In this document: piece by piece, positions 1 through 16,063 of the stretch | Layout: each line of letters opens with the position of its first letter | Position numbering within the stretch: the stretch's first letter is position 1 | NCBI GenBank assembly: GCA_963965975.1 | Contig: OZ014420.1 | Location: 6,102,001 to 6,166,000 of the forward strand | Origin: Xestospongia bergquistia | Taxonomy: Eukaryota; Porifera; Demospongiae; Haplosclerida; Petrosiidae | Direction of reading: 5' to 3' | Length of the DNA stretch: 64,000 nucleotides | The notes under the pieces: model-generated | What the model was told of the DNA's origin: nothing | The model's input: the letters and a program-made list of their open reading frames with translations, nothing else | The model's database searches: none | Translations under genes and position numbers: made by a program

Positions 1-3000
1 CCATCTGGTTGGAGTTATCGAGCATGAATGAGTTCTCCATAGGAGAATCTGCTATTGGTACAGATGAATTTGATGTTGATTCATATCGAGACCGTAATGA
101 TGGCATATTCGATGAAACTCCACCTATATTCTGAGTACCACCTATACTGGGTTGAACCCCAATTGTGTTTTGTTCATTGTTATGAATTATTCCTTCTCCA
201 GTCGCAACTGGAACATGGGTGTTGCTTGCGTTGAAAACAAATACAGGATTATCGATATTATTAGGAGACATCATTTTTTGTACTTCTGTTGGTCCAGGTG
301 TACGTGGAACCATTGAGCCTTGCTGTTGTTGCTGCACTTGCGTACACAAAGACATGTGTTCTGGCCAATGAGCCTGTTGACATAGCTCATTGCAGTAGTT
401 AGCATTCCAGCAACAGTTGTATTGCGCTTCTTTTAAGCAATAACTACACTGTAATGGAGTGGAAAGATACAAATACCCAGTATTATCTGTGATACACATA
501 CCCATTTTTTCTTCTTTGTTTCTTGAATGGCTAATTCTTTTTCAACTCCAGCTTGTCTTCTCACTTCAGAGACAACTTGCTCTCGCTCCAAGTCAGCGCT
601 AGCTCGAACCTTTACATAAAATAACCAATAGAACTGAAAAAAATTATTTAGTAAAATACTTACTAATTCTAACTCTTGTCTCATTTCTTGTCTTAGTTCT
701 GCTCTCAATTTTTCTAGCTGTGATCGTGAGTCGGGGACAGGCCATGCAGTGTGGAGATGCTCTTTGATCTGTTTGGCACCTGCTTTACCTTTGGATTCAA
801 AAATGGACAACATTTCCACTACAACGGCTTTAATAGATGACATTAACTAGAGAATGGAAATAATCTGTAAATTTGATTCTTCAATCCATTCATCCATCAA
901 TTAGACTCCTCATTCACCTTTTCAGAGAAGTACTGATATCCCATATCTCCAGTTGACCCAACTAGACCATCCAATCGACTTGTATAAGATTGATCAATTG
1001 TACGCATTGTATCAGCAAGAAGGCCTTCTCCATACTGAATGGGAGGTGGATCCTCTGGAATATCGACCCCACCCCCTTGATTAGTTCCTAATATAAACCC
1101 ATTACTGGATTCATAGCCAGTAATTAAAGAGGTGCTCCCCTCATATGAAAGAGAAGTGGGAGCAGTTTGATCAGCTTTTTTGTTTCTAATCCGCTTAGAA
1201 GACTTCAGTGGAGATACATCAGTACCATTTCTTTTTCTCTTAGGTTGTCTTTTAGCATTAGGGTCTACCACAGCTATGGCTCTTTTATCAGGAGGATAAA
1301 TGCTACTAAATGCAGTGTCCATCGGTTCTCCGTCCTGACTACCACCAGGTGTAGTGCTTCCACTAGATGGCATCTGCTCACGAAGTTTCTCAGCCAAGTT
1401 GTGAGTGATCAAGGAGAGTGCCTCCCCTGGTCTGGTGGATCGATAGGAACTTGGTGTTATCATTTGTACATTCATTGCTGTGCCATATTGTGCATTATAA
1501 TATGCTTCAGGACCTAATTTACTTGTTTTTTTGGGTCCTTTAAGCATGGTTTTGCTAGCTGATGGTGCAATTCGTTTTCCCCTCGTATGATCATCAAATC
1601 CTTCCAGATCTATAGTGAGAGCGGTATCACTACCAGGACTAGAAGGTTCTGAATAATTTTCTAAGTTATCCGATTTAGCAAAGCTGGCACTATTGCCATG
1701 GATAGGACCTGTTTCCTCGGACTCTGACAATGGTGGATTCACCATGACAATTTGAGGAGAGCATGGTATGTGGTTTGAGATAGAAAAGGGAGGTGGGACA
1801 GAAGATTCTCGACTCTGTGACTCTGCCCTCTCACTAGAGTAACCATTATGAGTAGAAGTGGGAGGAGCTGGAGAGATGGACTTTGTTTGCCCCCTACTAA
1901 CAGATATCTTGTCCTGTTTTTCCTTTTTCGGAACACGTGCTAGCTTGTTGGTGTTATCACGATTATTACTTGGTTTAGGTACTTCTGCCATTTTTTCGGC
2001 TATGAATTCCTCGGGTGTTTTCCCTGAATCAATGTGTTGAAGCATTAAGTTAATGTTGTTTCGATATTTAGTCAGTTCTTCCATTGCCAGCGTCCAATGT
2101 GCAGTTTTTGTGGCCGGAGCGGGTGGAGGTCCATTGAGAGCTTGAATGGAACTTCGTTGTACAAGAGAGCGGTCGTGTTGTCCGAAAAACCTGACATCAC
2201 ATTTGTCAGATGTTTCGCTGATCAACTATGGATGAATAAAAAGAAAATAGATGTATGAAACAAAAAAAAATGAATAAATGTTATGGTGAATGGATGCCAT
2301 GAAATCACCTTTGCTGGCCAAAGAGGATAACCTCTTACTTTCGCTAATACAACTTTATGTGGTGGATTCTATATGATTACAATATATTACATCACATGAT
2401 GTCATAATAACTCACACATGGTATACAGAACCAATCTGCTGGTTGCTTCACTGTTAGTCCATAACAACTTGGACATAATTCTATCTCTCTCATCTGTAAG
2501 GGTAAAATATCATAATGCCCCTGTTTATTAAAACCTAATAACTTACATCTTCCTTACAAACTTTGACAATGCCTTTTGCAATTTTCGTCAAAGCATGCTT
2601 ACCTGGAAGATAACAATATTCATAGATTGCACAATTAATTATACTAAAACCACACCTCCATTATAAATAATACAATTATGTAAGATCCATTCAGTTTCAT
2701 GTAAAAACTCTCTTGTCGATAGAAAACCTCCAGCATTAACTTTCTGTGAAGATGAACACTCAATCAAGTAACCACACCTACAAATCACACCCACTCACCT
2801 CTTTAATCATACCCATATGCATAGGAAAAAAGATATATTCACGATAATGAGCAATAATATCCTCAGGAATGTCCTTTTGAAATATTTCAGTCTACAAAGA
2901 GTTAAATTATAACATTGTACATGTAATACATTTAATTTACTTACTCCTGGAAACATCATTCGATTAATTGCTAATAATAAGAGTTCTTTGAGATTGTACG

Positions 3001-4262
3001 GACGAGATCTCTTGGGCTTACGAGATATGTTCTAATTGGTACATGTTAAAATCATATGATTATCACATTTATACGTATCATTAATTGATAAAAATAGATT
3101 AGAGATTAATAGCCCATACAGTTCATGTACTGTATACTCTGACGCAATGTATGAACTTACTGAGGTTAAGGGTTAAATAATATAGTTACTATATGGTACC
3201 AGTCATACCTTGCATACTGGACACACCCATTCAGCATCCTCATCCGGAGGGGTCCCTAGTCCACTGCACTGCATGTGAAACACACGTGGACAGTGGTCAC
3301 AGCAGAGAACCTCTCCACCTTCATGGCATACCCAACAATATGAGTCATTTTTTGAGATCTCCTGAGATAAAGAAATTGATAATATGTATGTATGATGGTC
3401 AAGCTATTTACAAACCTGTTTTTCAAAAGACTCTGACTCTCCTTCAAAGTCTACAATTTTTGTCTTTTTAAGCCTTAGCACTAATTTTGTGTGTATGCCT
3501 TCTCCAGCACTAAAAAATAAACGTAATTATGAAATAACAATATTCATAGCTACTAATAAATTCATTAACGCTGTGTGAGGTCATAAGTGTCTATAACAGG
3601 TGACCTGTCAACAACTGTTGTGTAAGTAGCTCATGTCCATATAAGGCAAATGCTTCCAATGACTAAGGAAACAAAACATGCCTCCCTTTGTTATATCTAC
3701 TTTACACTTATTGTGTTTATTACAATCAGGGTCTCAGGGAGATTATAATAGGGATATAGTAGGTAGGTCAGTGGGGCAAGTAACATCTTCATTACATACA
3801 TCAATAGGCTTGATAAGATAAAAAGTTAGTTATTGTTACACTATGATATTTTTCTTAATGCTTGCTACTTTTTGATGACATTAACTTTAATTGTGCTAAA
3901 GTTATTTAATGAGAGTGATAATATTGAGAATGTCACACTTACCTCTCAGGATCATCTAAACCAGTTTCTTTAACTAGTTTGACTGGGTTCTCTCCTTGAC
4001 CACTGTTGTCTTTGGGAGGAGTAACCTTCACAGGTGGAATGGATATGGGTATAGCTTCAGTTGTCTTCGGAAGGCCATTAGACACAGTGTCAGATATCGT
4101 GGTAACTGGTTGAGTCTGACTGGTTACTAGAACTGGATTAACAGGTTGGGATGACGTGTGTGAAAGAGGAGGAGGAAAAGTATAAGAACTAGTTGAGAAT
4201 AAGTGCACGGAAGTCATCGATTCTGACGATTGAGTTGTTCCGTATTGACCTGTTGACTCCAT
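1..4262 (-). CDS. ZMYND8: ZMYND8-like chromatin reader (PHD-bromodomain-PWWP-MYND), 3' end missing
   Basis: Nuclear multi-domain histone reader of the ZMYND8/ZMYND11 family, which recruits co-repressors to acetylated or methylated chromatin. I place 13 exons: 3943-4262, 3416-3509, 3209-3361, 2945-3031, 2799-2891, 2656-2743, 2547-2602, 2416-2493, 2309-2368, 918-2225, 664-846, 502-609 and 1-448. Exon 3 (residues about 139-189) is a C4HC3 PHD finger beginning [13 protein letters not shown]. Exons 4-7 give a bromodomain with the acetyl-lysine Asn in CIIYNGG. Exon 8 is a zinc knuckle (ELCPSCYG...WFCIPC). Exons 9-10 give the PWWP domain ([17 protein letters not shown]). A Ser/Pro-rich linker and a coiled coil lead to a MYND finger (CSYC...CCWNANYC...QQAHWPEH) in the last visible exon. 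Domain order matches ZMYND8 rather than ZMYND11, which lacks the long linker. Start is the first ATG of the first exon, about 760 bp from the divergent TRAM1 gene. No stop is reached, so the C-terminus lies outside the window. Confidence 0.9.
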
Positions 4263-7533
<3,271 letters not shown>

Positions 7534-8110
7534 TTTTAATTTTTCACACTGTTGCTTGCTTAGGGTTATTGTATAGGTTTTAAATTTAGTTTTTTTCTAA
7601 TGTTGTGATATTTGGCAGTTATCTGTTATGCTTTTTGTTTGATTCTTTATCAGTCCCACTAATTAATTGATCATTGCCCACATAACAATTACTTTCAATT
7701 TCATTTATAACAGACATTAGCCCCACCTTAGTACTTTTCACATTACATTCAAATAAATTATAAATTTTCTTCCAAATTAACTCCCATTTCCACAATTTAT
7801 TTATTACATCATCATGACATCACTGCCAGTATATACTATTTACAAGTTTGATATACAAACTTTAAAACATAAATGTATCATTACTATTTACAGATGTGAG
7901 CATGATCAATCAGTTGCTAGGCAACAGTTGCCTAGGTGATGATGAACAGGTACATGACTAGTGAAATTTTTAAAATGGAATAGGAACAGAAAGAAAGAAG
8001 ACGTTGGACCTGTAATACAAAAAGTTTCTGATGAAATGATCTGTTCTACAAACTGCCAAATAAGAATGATGCCTGTGACTATGTTGTGTTTGAGGACACG
8101 CCCTCAAAAA
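7534..8110. other. Convergent intergenic spacer (3' ends of TRAM1 and CLK)
   Basis: AT-rich 3'-flanking sequence with polyadenylation-like AATAAA (about 7752). A small palindromic patch at 7912-7935 contains GTTGCTAGGCAAC, which fits the RFX X-box consensus but is at 3' ends rather than at a promoter. No ORF or RNA gene seen. Confidence 0.5.
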
Positions 8111-9811
8111 TTACTCGTTATCACTTGAGCTAGAACTAGATGATCCTTGGCTCGATAAACTTCTTTTAGACTGTATTAGGTGTGTGGTAGATGAACGAGT
8201 TAATGGTGCAAAAAATGGATGTTTGAGAGCATCTGATGCTGTCATTCTCTTCCGAGGTTCGTAAGTTAAAAACTGAGTTATCAAATCAAACAAATGTTCA
8301 TGTTCTTGATCACTTGACATCATGTAACGCTAGAGAAAAGTCATGTGATTATCATATGATCACTATGGTTCATTGAAGTAAATAAAAATAATGTAACTAC
8401 AAGCTAACGGAGTACACAATACTATTGTACTATAAATGTTACCTTAAGTTTCCTACAATGATCTCTGATGTATCTACCATCTGGACTATCAGGATCCCAG
8501 TCTAGTTTTCCATGCCAAAAGTACTTGGTCTTACGAGAATCACGAATGAACCGGTTTGGTAAAGGGCCTAAAATGGTCTCCATCATAGCCAAATGCTCCA
8601 AGTTATCGTGAGTTTGAAAGAGGGTGTGACCACGATATAGTTCAAACATGATGCAACCGATACTCCACATGTCACAAGGATGACTCCACCCAAGCTCTAA
8701 TGGACAATAAGAAAAAAGTGGATTAATAATGTATATTTATTAATACAGTGCCAACTATATATCTATACTCTGTAACCACACCTACCTAATATAACCTCAG
8801 GTGCTCTGTAATGTCTTGTAGATACTACAGTACTATGATGTTCATCATCAAAAGTAGCTGAACCAAAATCTATTAATCTAACATCAGTTGACTTGACCAC
8901 TCGAATGTCTTGTTTCTGTACACACAAAAATAACAAATAATAGTGTTCTAAATGAATCATTAGCAGGAACTTACTCTTCTGGCATCATAATAGATATCAT
9001 AGTCTGAATCAACAAAAAGAATGTTTTCTGGTTTAAGATCTGTGTGAGTAAGTCTGGTATGGTGAAGATCTATGTGAGAAGAAGAACAAGATCATCACCA
9101 GACATAGACGGAACGTCTCTATTTTCCTAATAGAAGCTCAATGTTTTCATTAGAAGCCAAGCAGGACTTGTAAACCACATATGTACTAAATCCTGATATC
9201 AAACTTTGTGGTTAACTTTTATGAATATTCATGAGAAACTAACAGCACCAGGTGTTCACATGTATTTTTAACTTGATTTGCTCTGACACATAACATGTTT
9301 ACTATTACAGACTATTGATGACACAGTAAAAGGTGAACTTACATCTGACTGCTTTGATGAGCTGCCATGATATATGTCTGACTTGACTAAGAGGATATGG
9401 ATGATAATTGTTGTCTTTCTACAAAATTAGAGAGAGATAAACCTTAATAGGATGCTTACAGGTGTGTACAGTATGTGTGTGTAGCAAGGAAGAAGAGACT
9501 TACCAAGAAATCAAACACACTTAGTCCTAACATGTCAAATGTTAAACATATGTGTCCGTAAAAGTCAAACCAATCTCTCATTTGAACACACAATCTAATA
9601 TGGGTGAAATAAATGTAATAAAAGACTTATTACAGGGGTTATTGACAACTTACTCTTGACCATCCTCCAGTATGTCTTTGATTTGTTCAAGAACTCTGAT
9701 TTCAATTTTAGCAGCAGCACGATATTTGGGTACATTCTTAATAATTTTGACAGCTACTTCTCGACATGTTAATCTGGGGAGAGGGGGAGGGAGGGAGGGA
9801 GGGAGAGAGGA

Positions 9812-9846
<35 letters not shown>

Positions 9847-12800
9847 GGGAGGGAGAGAGAGAGGTTATGACAAGGTCACCAAGAGCAAATGCAGCTTGCA
9901 GAGAACACAAAAGACATAAAACAATTATCAACCAGTTCAAGTAAACACCAGATAAGGCTATCAAAATTACTCGGTAATCAGTCGTACAACTATATAGTAT
10001 TCACACTAGTTTATTGTTACCCAGAGCTATTACATTACATAACTCAAGCATAATGCAGTCAAGGACAGTTAGAGATAAAAGACTACAGCAATTATCTACC
10101 ATGATAATGTTGTTCAAACTTAACACTGCCAAAGAGAAAGGAAACCACAAACTAGTTATAAGCCCATTGCAGAAATTGACCACAAAGAGGATGAAGCAAT
10201 AAAAAGGCAGAGAGATCATATTCAAACCTGATTTCAAATACAACACATTCATAGTTGTATCACTAGATACCTTCAGTTATTTTTGCAGGCTCAATTTACA
10301 ATAACGAAACGAAATACACACAATTATTGAAACTTAAAGCAAACAGTATAAACAAATACACACAAACCATAACACAAGTTTGATGTTATCAACCAAACAA
10401 TAGATAAAGGGTCAACCAGTGAGACAAAATATCGATACTTTTAAATGTATTTTTAACAATAGTATAGTCCATTATTGAAGCACAGTTACCGAAACATCTG
10501 CTCTAGTTAATGGCTCTGCTCTAGTAACCAATAAACGTAGTGTGTTACCAGTTAATTAGGTCACACAACCACAAAGCCAATTCAAATCCTTTTCACAAAC
10601 CAATAGTATACAGCCTCACTATACAGGCTGCTAATAACCAGTTTACTCAACTGGTCTGACGAGTTTGGTATGGTTGCTCAAATAACAATAACTAAAATCA
10701 TAGTAGAATACACAAAGAATGGACTTACAATAGCAACAGGTCATACCAGCTATCTTAATATAAATAGTGAATACTCATATCCCACATGGTTAGTTGCTTA
10801 CTACTTTGACTAGACTGCTCAAAAATTCAAAATTGGAGGCTGAACAGTCTTTTCAATGGTATCTAAAGATGGACAATAGAAAGCTTGGAAGGCACTCAAG
10901 CTACTCATCATTAAAATCATTCTCATATGAAATGTTGATCTAACTGTAAGCTATGTTTGTCATGTGAATTTAAATTCATAGTTCACACCACATGCTATAT
11001 ATACTCCTTTGTAAAAATAACCTTGGAATTTGAGCTATCCTTTGAAAACAAGACAGATTCAGCTGATGTTCAAAATAACACAGTACTTAAGTGTACATTG
11101 TTCACCACAAATCAATAACTTATTCCAGTGCAATGCTGTTTACTGGTACAAGATCAGTTTAGGATAACAGTAGATACATTGCATGGCAGACACTGTTGAC
11201 AGTCAGTTTATCAAATAACATCTGAAGTATTGGATTTATAGAGAGTACTATTTATCATAGAAATTGCCATGTATTAGCTAAAAAAGCAAATTCAATGAGC
11301 TAAGAAAACAAATTTAACTTATATAGTAATTAAGTAGTAACAATTATATTTACACCTGAGACAAAGGAAACAAAAAAGAGGTATTGACTTCTTTCAAAGG
11401 ATGACACTCAGTATAACAAGATAGCAGTTAACGTGTCACTTAAAATAAAAGCAACAACAACAGCAGTTAATCTAGACTTTACTTTTATCTTGATTACATC
11501 TTAGTACTGTAAACATTACTACAGATAATAGTATGATAACAGAGTCTAGTAGCTAGCTGCTTGTGTCAAACTCTTAACTTGAAACCAGTGAATGACAGTG
11601 TCATTCGTAACGTAAGATGTATACACATTAGAATAACACCGAAAGGCAATATCAGTGCACAGCTAACATATACAGAGAGAAACCAATACTGCATGATAGA
11701 GCTATCTTTCTCAATTCTCACAACTGCTTAAAAACAGTGAACTTACTTAATATTATTTAAACTTATAATACTGGTAGACCAACAATAGCTAACACCTTAA
11801 ACATCAATAAAAAACTTAAGCACTGCTATACAAATATAGGCACAACAGAGTTGAATGTAAAAGTGCTACTAACAATAGAAACAAAGGATCCCTCCTGTAA
11901 ACTAGCAAGCCATAACAATTTCATTCGCTCTACATCGACATTAATAAGTTGGCAGGAGATACTGACAACAAACTAAGTACAATATAGTCTAAACAGTCGT
12001 ATAGGTCCAATCATTACACCCCAACATGTACGTGCACCCACTAGTGAGATTTCACAATGACACTGTGGTTTTACTAACAAATTACTACAGCAGCCACACT
12101 AAAGGAGATAAACACACACACTCTGTGCCAGTTCTCTTTTCCTTAAAAAAACTACAGAGAGGATTTTGTTCACGCACAAGACTGCAAAGTCTATTTATGT
12201 CTGGTAGTTCCTGTGGGCTGTGTATTGTCGCTATTAAGTTTCCATTAGAGACAAGAGAGCTAACATACACTTAACACAGTACAAATGCTAGCTCCTGGTA
12301 CTGGTTAGTGTTCCTTTTACCTTATACAGTCATTGACAAGAACAATGTGTATAACATAATGTTAGTAGTTAAATGAGACATGTTTGTCGACAACCAATAA
12401 GTAGAAAACAACAAAATTGTCTCCCTTTAAACTCAGTAGACCATTATCAATGATTGGTCATAAGTGCATTAACTAAACTGACCTCTGAGACTGTTGATAT
12501 AATACCCATACAACTGTAAAACATACAGAGACAATGGACAGGCACTGAATACTACCAAGGATAGCTATAGCCTAGAGCTTTAGTACTAACCAGAGTGACT
12601 TAGGGGTAGCTTATTTCTAGACTAATTTTAACATTGTCACAACACACTAATCCATAATATTCTAACAGGGTTAGCCTCTAATATAAACCCAACCTTTTAT
12701 TAATTATGAGTTTACATACATATGTTAACAAAGGTTACCAAACATAGCTATAAACACACAAAGCAAGTTGTTAGTTCAATCAATACATACAAGGCTTGCT

Positions 12801-14843
12801 ATATATAACAACTGTGAAAAAGGGTAATTGAAGCACTAGACAATACTAAGGAAATAAAAACACTTTCATTACTGCTAGGAAATTAACAGCAGACATTACA
12901 TAATATCCCTATGAACTCAATGTGTACACAGAGCTCTTAAGTCTGCTTGTAAACAAGGGTATTTGACTGAGAACACTTCACTGAAACCTCTCATTGGTTT
13001 TATTAACGTACGACCCTCACTACTTGTGGATGTGGTTTATACTTTGTACTGTGAGAATTGTATTTAGCTATAATCATAGCCATTAATTACTCATTAGTAG
13101 TAGAAAACACAGAACAGGCTACATTAATTTCTCCCTCACCTGTCATTACAACAGACAACTTTCCCAAAAGTACCTTCACCAAGTGTTCTTAGAACTTCAT
13201 CTGTGGACACAAGAATAGTAAGTACAATTATTTCAACATAACATCCTTATCTCCTCCTTGAGGGAGGTACTAAGACTACAATTGATTCCATCATGACAAC
13301 CACATAGTTACTGTAAACCAACACCTGGGCCAGCCCAGCTGGGATATTAATATGATGAGGAAAACCACTATCACACAAACCAGGATAAACAAAGTTTTAA
13401 CCATATGACTGCACACTTTGTTAATTATGAAATAGAAACTAGTTACTGCTAACATGTTCCACACATTGTGGTTAATGTAAGAATGAGAAGACTAGTATAA
13501 CCACTGACCCAGGTTAGACTCATAAAGTACAACAACTAATAGAGGACAATACAAATAGATTGATAACTAAAACCTACATCTTGAGTCCAAGTAGTCCCCT
13601 TTCCGATATATGAGATGACCATCATCATCATCTTGGACTTTTGGTGGAGGAATTCTCTCTTCTTCTCTTTCTCTTATTGTCACCTCTTTCTCTTTGGTAG
13701 CCTGCCCTGTTTTTCGTCCCATCATTGTTCTAAGAGTTTTATGTTTCTTCCTGGTAGTTGTGGACGATGTACCGCTAGTGATGATGACTTCTTTGCTACC
13801 CTGTACAGCAAGAGAAGTTGAAGAATGAGACGTGCTACTGACAGCATCGCCAGTTTTACGGACACACATTGCAGCCAACATTGGTACTATTGGTGAAGAC
13901 TCTACTCGAGCCGTCTTGCTAGATTTTAAATAAAACAGACACCGTTCTTCGACTAAGAAAAATCACACTATGCGATCGCTCTCACAGACTGAATGAACAA
14001 TTCCTTAGTATTATCTTGCCTCTTTTGACTCTCATCTATTGTTAAAGACTGACAAGACCCATCTATTGCAGGAGATCTGCAAGTTGCTAGCGTATGCAAG
14101 CTATAGAGACTGTTTATATATACGCCATAACAGTTTTGTTGAGGAAATTAGTTCAAATTACGTGTATACCACGAGGTCTATAAAAGGCGGAGCTAAACGG
14201 ATTTTTGCGGAATTCGCTTACTCGTCTGAATCCTTTCTTCACCTTAAAAATGCTTTAGTGAAAATGCTTTGAAACATAGACAGCAAGTGTAGCTGTCTGA
14301 CAGCTAAGAACAATGCTGTTTATATTTTAAATATTTTAATGGCATTGAGTAGTACCTAACACTTAATGTTGGTACTATGAATGTGTTAGATTCACTCATT
14401 ACAAAAGTCTTACACAATATAATAGTGTTAACGATAATTCTATTAACAAGATACTTGATTAATAAACTTACTTTATTTGAATCAGTACATCTTGTATCAC
14501 TTTTTAAAACTTTAGTTCTGTTTATTTCTCCATCAGGTAACTGTGGTTGATGTTGTCTTTTACGCTGAGAGGCATTACTGCAAGCACTGTAACGCTGGCT
14601 TTCTGACTTTGAGCCAGAATGACGACAATACAACTCCGATGACAGGGAATAATGATAAAGATTAACATCATTGATGGGAAATTTTCCATTGACATGTCTT
14701 ATGGAATGATCTTGTTTGAGACAGGATACTGAAACGGAGTGATAGTCACGAGAATAACCATTGCAGTCTCGTCGGGAACGTTTAGGATAACGGCCAAAGC
14801 CAAAAGTGTTATCATCTTCTCTTCTTCTTTTATAAGTAGCCAT
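8111..14843 (-). CDS. CLK: CLK-family (LAMMER) dual-specificity protein kinase
   Basis: Kinase of the CDC-like family that phosphorylates SR splicing factors in the nucleus. Exons: 14472-14843, 13578-13914, 13140-13200, 9654-9773, 9504-9594, 9343-9418, 8975-9069, 8786-8915, 8443-8696, 8111-8329; total 1755 nt, 584 residues. The kinase core starts with [19 protein letters not shown], then the Gly loop [15 protein letters not shown] lysine, [23 protein letters not shown], and [14 protein letters not shown], the LAMMER signature with Arg replaced by Thr. The tail ends in a Ser-rich stretch. The first exon (124 codons, Arg/Ser-rich, starts [10 protein letters not shown]) is joined because its phase-0 GTAAGT donor fits a phase-0 acceptor at 13915 and keeps the frame; a start at 13881 is the alternative. 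The exact paralogue (CLK1-4, Doa) cannot be told. Confidence 0.88.
9774..13139 (-). other. Unusually long CLK intron (3.4 kb)
   Basis: Intron between the Gly-loop exon and the VAVK-lysine exon. Most introns here are under 300 bp, so 3.4 kb stands out. It is AT-rich and apart from the purine microsatellite at its 3' end I saw no ORF with conserved features, no terminal repeats and no tRNA-like fold. It may hold regulatory sequence or an old, unrecognisable insertion. Confidence 0.7.
9776..9863. repeat. (GGGA)n/(GA)n purine microsatellite
   Basis: Plus-strand run of about 88 bp made only of G and A, first GGGA units, then GA, then GGGA again. On the coding (minus) strand it is a CT-rich polypyrimidine tract directly before the CLK exon acceptor at 9774, so it may act as the splicing pyrimidine tract. 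Confidence 0.9.
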
Positions 14844-15405
14844 AATAAGTTAATTTTTTATAATTATATATAATAACGGATTTAGCAAGCGGGTAAGACT
14901 AGTGAATTAGTTATGATAATATGTCAATTTGTACCTTGAAAATTTGATAAAAATTGTATCTATAAGAGAGAGAAGAGTCATGTAACATAACAAGGCTTGT
15001 TGACACTCTCACTGATTGATGTTCAATTACTATACATAGTATGCTGTGTCATTGAGACCCATTATGAACAAATAAAAGTTTTGTAAACACATCAGAAGAT
15101 GAAAATGAACACTCCTTGGTTGTCCCCACCCATCCCCTCCCACTCACTTTTGAAAATAAATTGACTCTAGTACGGATACGGAACACTATAGGATCACTAT
15201 CAACAAGTGATTAGAATGGGAGAGATCTTTAGAAGGAAGGAAGGTCACTGAATGGGAACGTGGAAAGAAAAAGAAGTCAAAATGTCTCCTTAACACAGGC
15301 TTCCTTATTCAATAAACCGCCATTTTCTTTCGACATTTAGATCACGTGACAGCATTAATGGGCGTGGTTCAACTACCAGCCACACCTGTCCTGTTGTCAG
15401 GCAGC
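14844..15405. promoter_or_regulatory. Divergent promoter between CLK and MRPL53
   Basis: Non-coding, 560 bp. A GGGCGTGG element at 15360-15367 lies about 40 bp before the MRPL53 start, mirroring its position before TRAM1. No TATA box on the MRPL53 side. Confidence 0.45.
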
Positions 15406-15803
15406 ATGGCTGCCATAAGGGGATTGTCATTAGCTAAAATAAACAAGATCATTGTTGAATTTTCATGTTTTGACGAAGGGGTAACATCAGCAAGGTTGGA
15501 TAACAATGTTTTATGATGTATATATATTTACATAATTTCCAGGGAGTTTCTACGAAGAGTTTCATCATCCCGTATACAAGAGACAAACCCTAAATGCGAG
15601 GTTTCATCGGTAATCAAAGGAGATTATAGCCCTCCTTACATTGGTATCAGCTTTAGTAAGAATTCTAAGTAATTAGTGTAATGTTATTATTGGTGTTCTC
15701 TCAATATTGACTAGATGATGGTAGCCATATGCAATTTGATCCACAAAACCACGATGTCCTTAACATGATTGCCATGATCAACAAAAAGACGAGAAATATG
15801 TGA
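15406..15803 (+). CDS. MRPL53: Mitochondrial ribosomal protein L53 (mL53)
   Basis: Small protein of the mitochondrial large ribosomal subunit. Three exons (15406-15494, 15543-15655, 15715-15803) total 291 nt, 96 residues; human mL53 is about 112. It begins MAAIRGLSLAKINKI and shows the family pattern: a beta strand KIIVEFSCFDE, then EFLRRVSS, then NPKCEV and DDGSHMQFD-type strands of a thioredoxin-like fold. Introns are 48 and 59 bp. The ATG follows a short CpG-containing leader. It is divergent from CLK and convergent with the EFHC1 gene. Identification rests on sequence pattern and length. Confidence 0.82.
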
Positions 15804-16063
15804 GACAACTTCTTAAAAATAATGGTCATACATTTGATACCATACCCCACTTAAACAATCATATCATCCACTTAAACCACTCACTATGTGAGTGTACATA
15901 GAATCCATTAGATTTCACGTTATAGTGTTTGCTTTATTATTCTAAAGAAAAATAAAGTCTTCTATTGAAGATGTTGCAATAAACTACAATCCAATATGTC
16001 GTAATGTTATAAAGACATTGTTGTACTAGTACAATGCAAGATCTGTTCTCAACATTGTTCTTT
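15804..16063. other. Convergent intergenic spacer (MRPL53 / EFHC1-like)
   Basis: 260 bp, AT-rich, with AATAAA-like sites on the plus strand (about 15953). I looked here for an EF-hand exon belonging to the minus-strand gene and found none. Confidence 0.5.

Noticed and set aside
7913-7925. Second X-box-like GTTGCTAGGCAAC
   Set aside because: It lies between two convergent 3' ends inside a small palindromic patch, not at a promoter, so a regulatory role is not supported.
12026-12274. Short frames on both strands in the long CLK intron
   Set aside because: Overlapping frames in opposite directions without conserved motifs; expected by chance in 3 kb.
14039-14272. Plus-strand open frame of 77 codons in the CLK 5' region
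   Set aside because: No recognisable domain, and it lies in the intron between the first two CLK exons.
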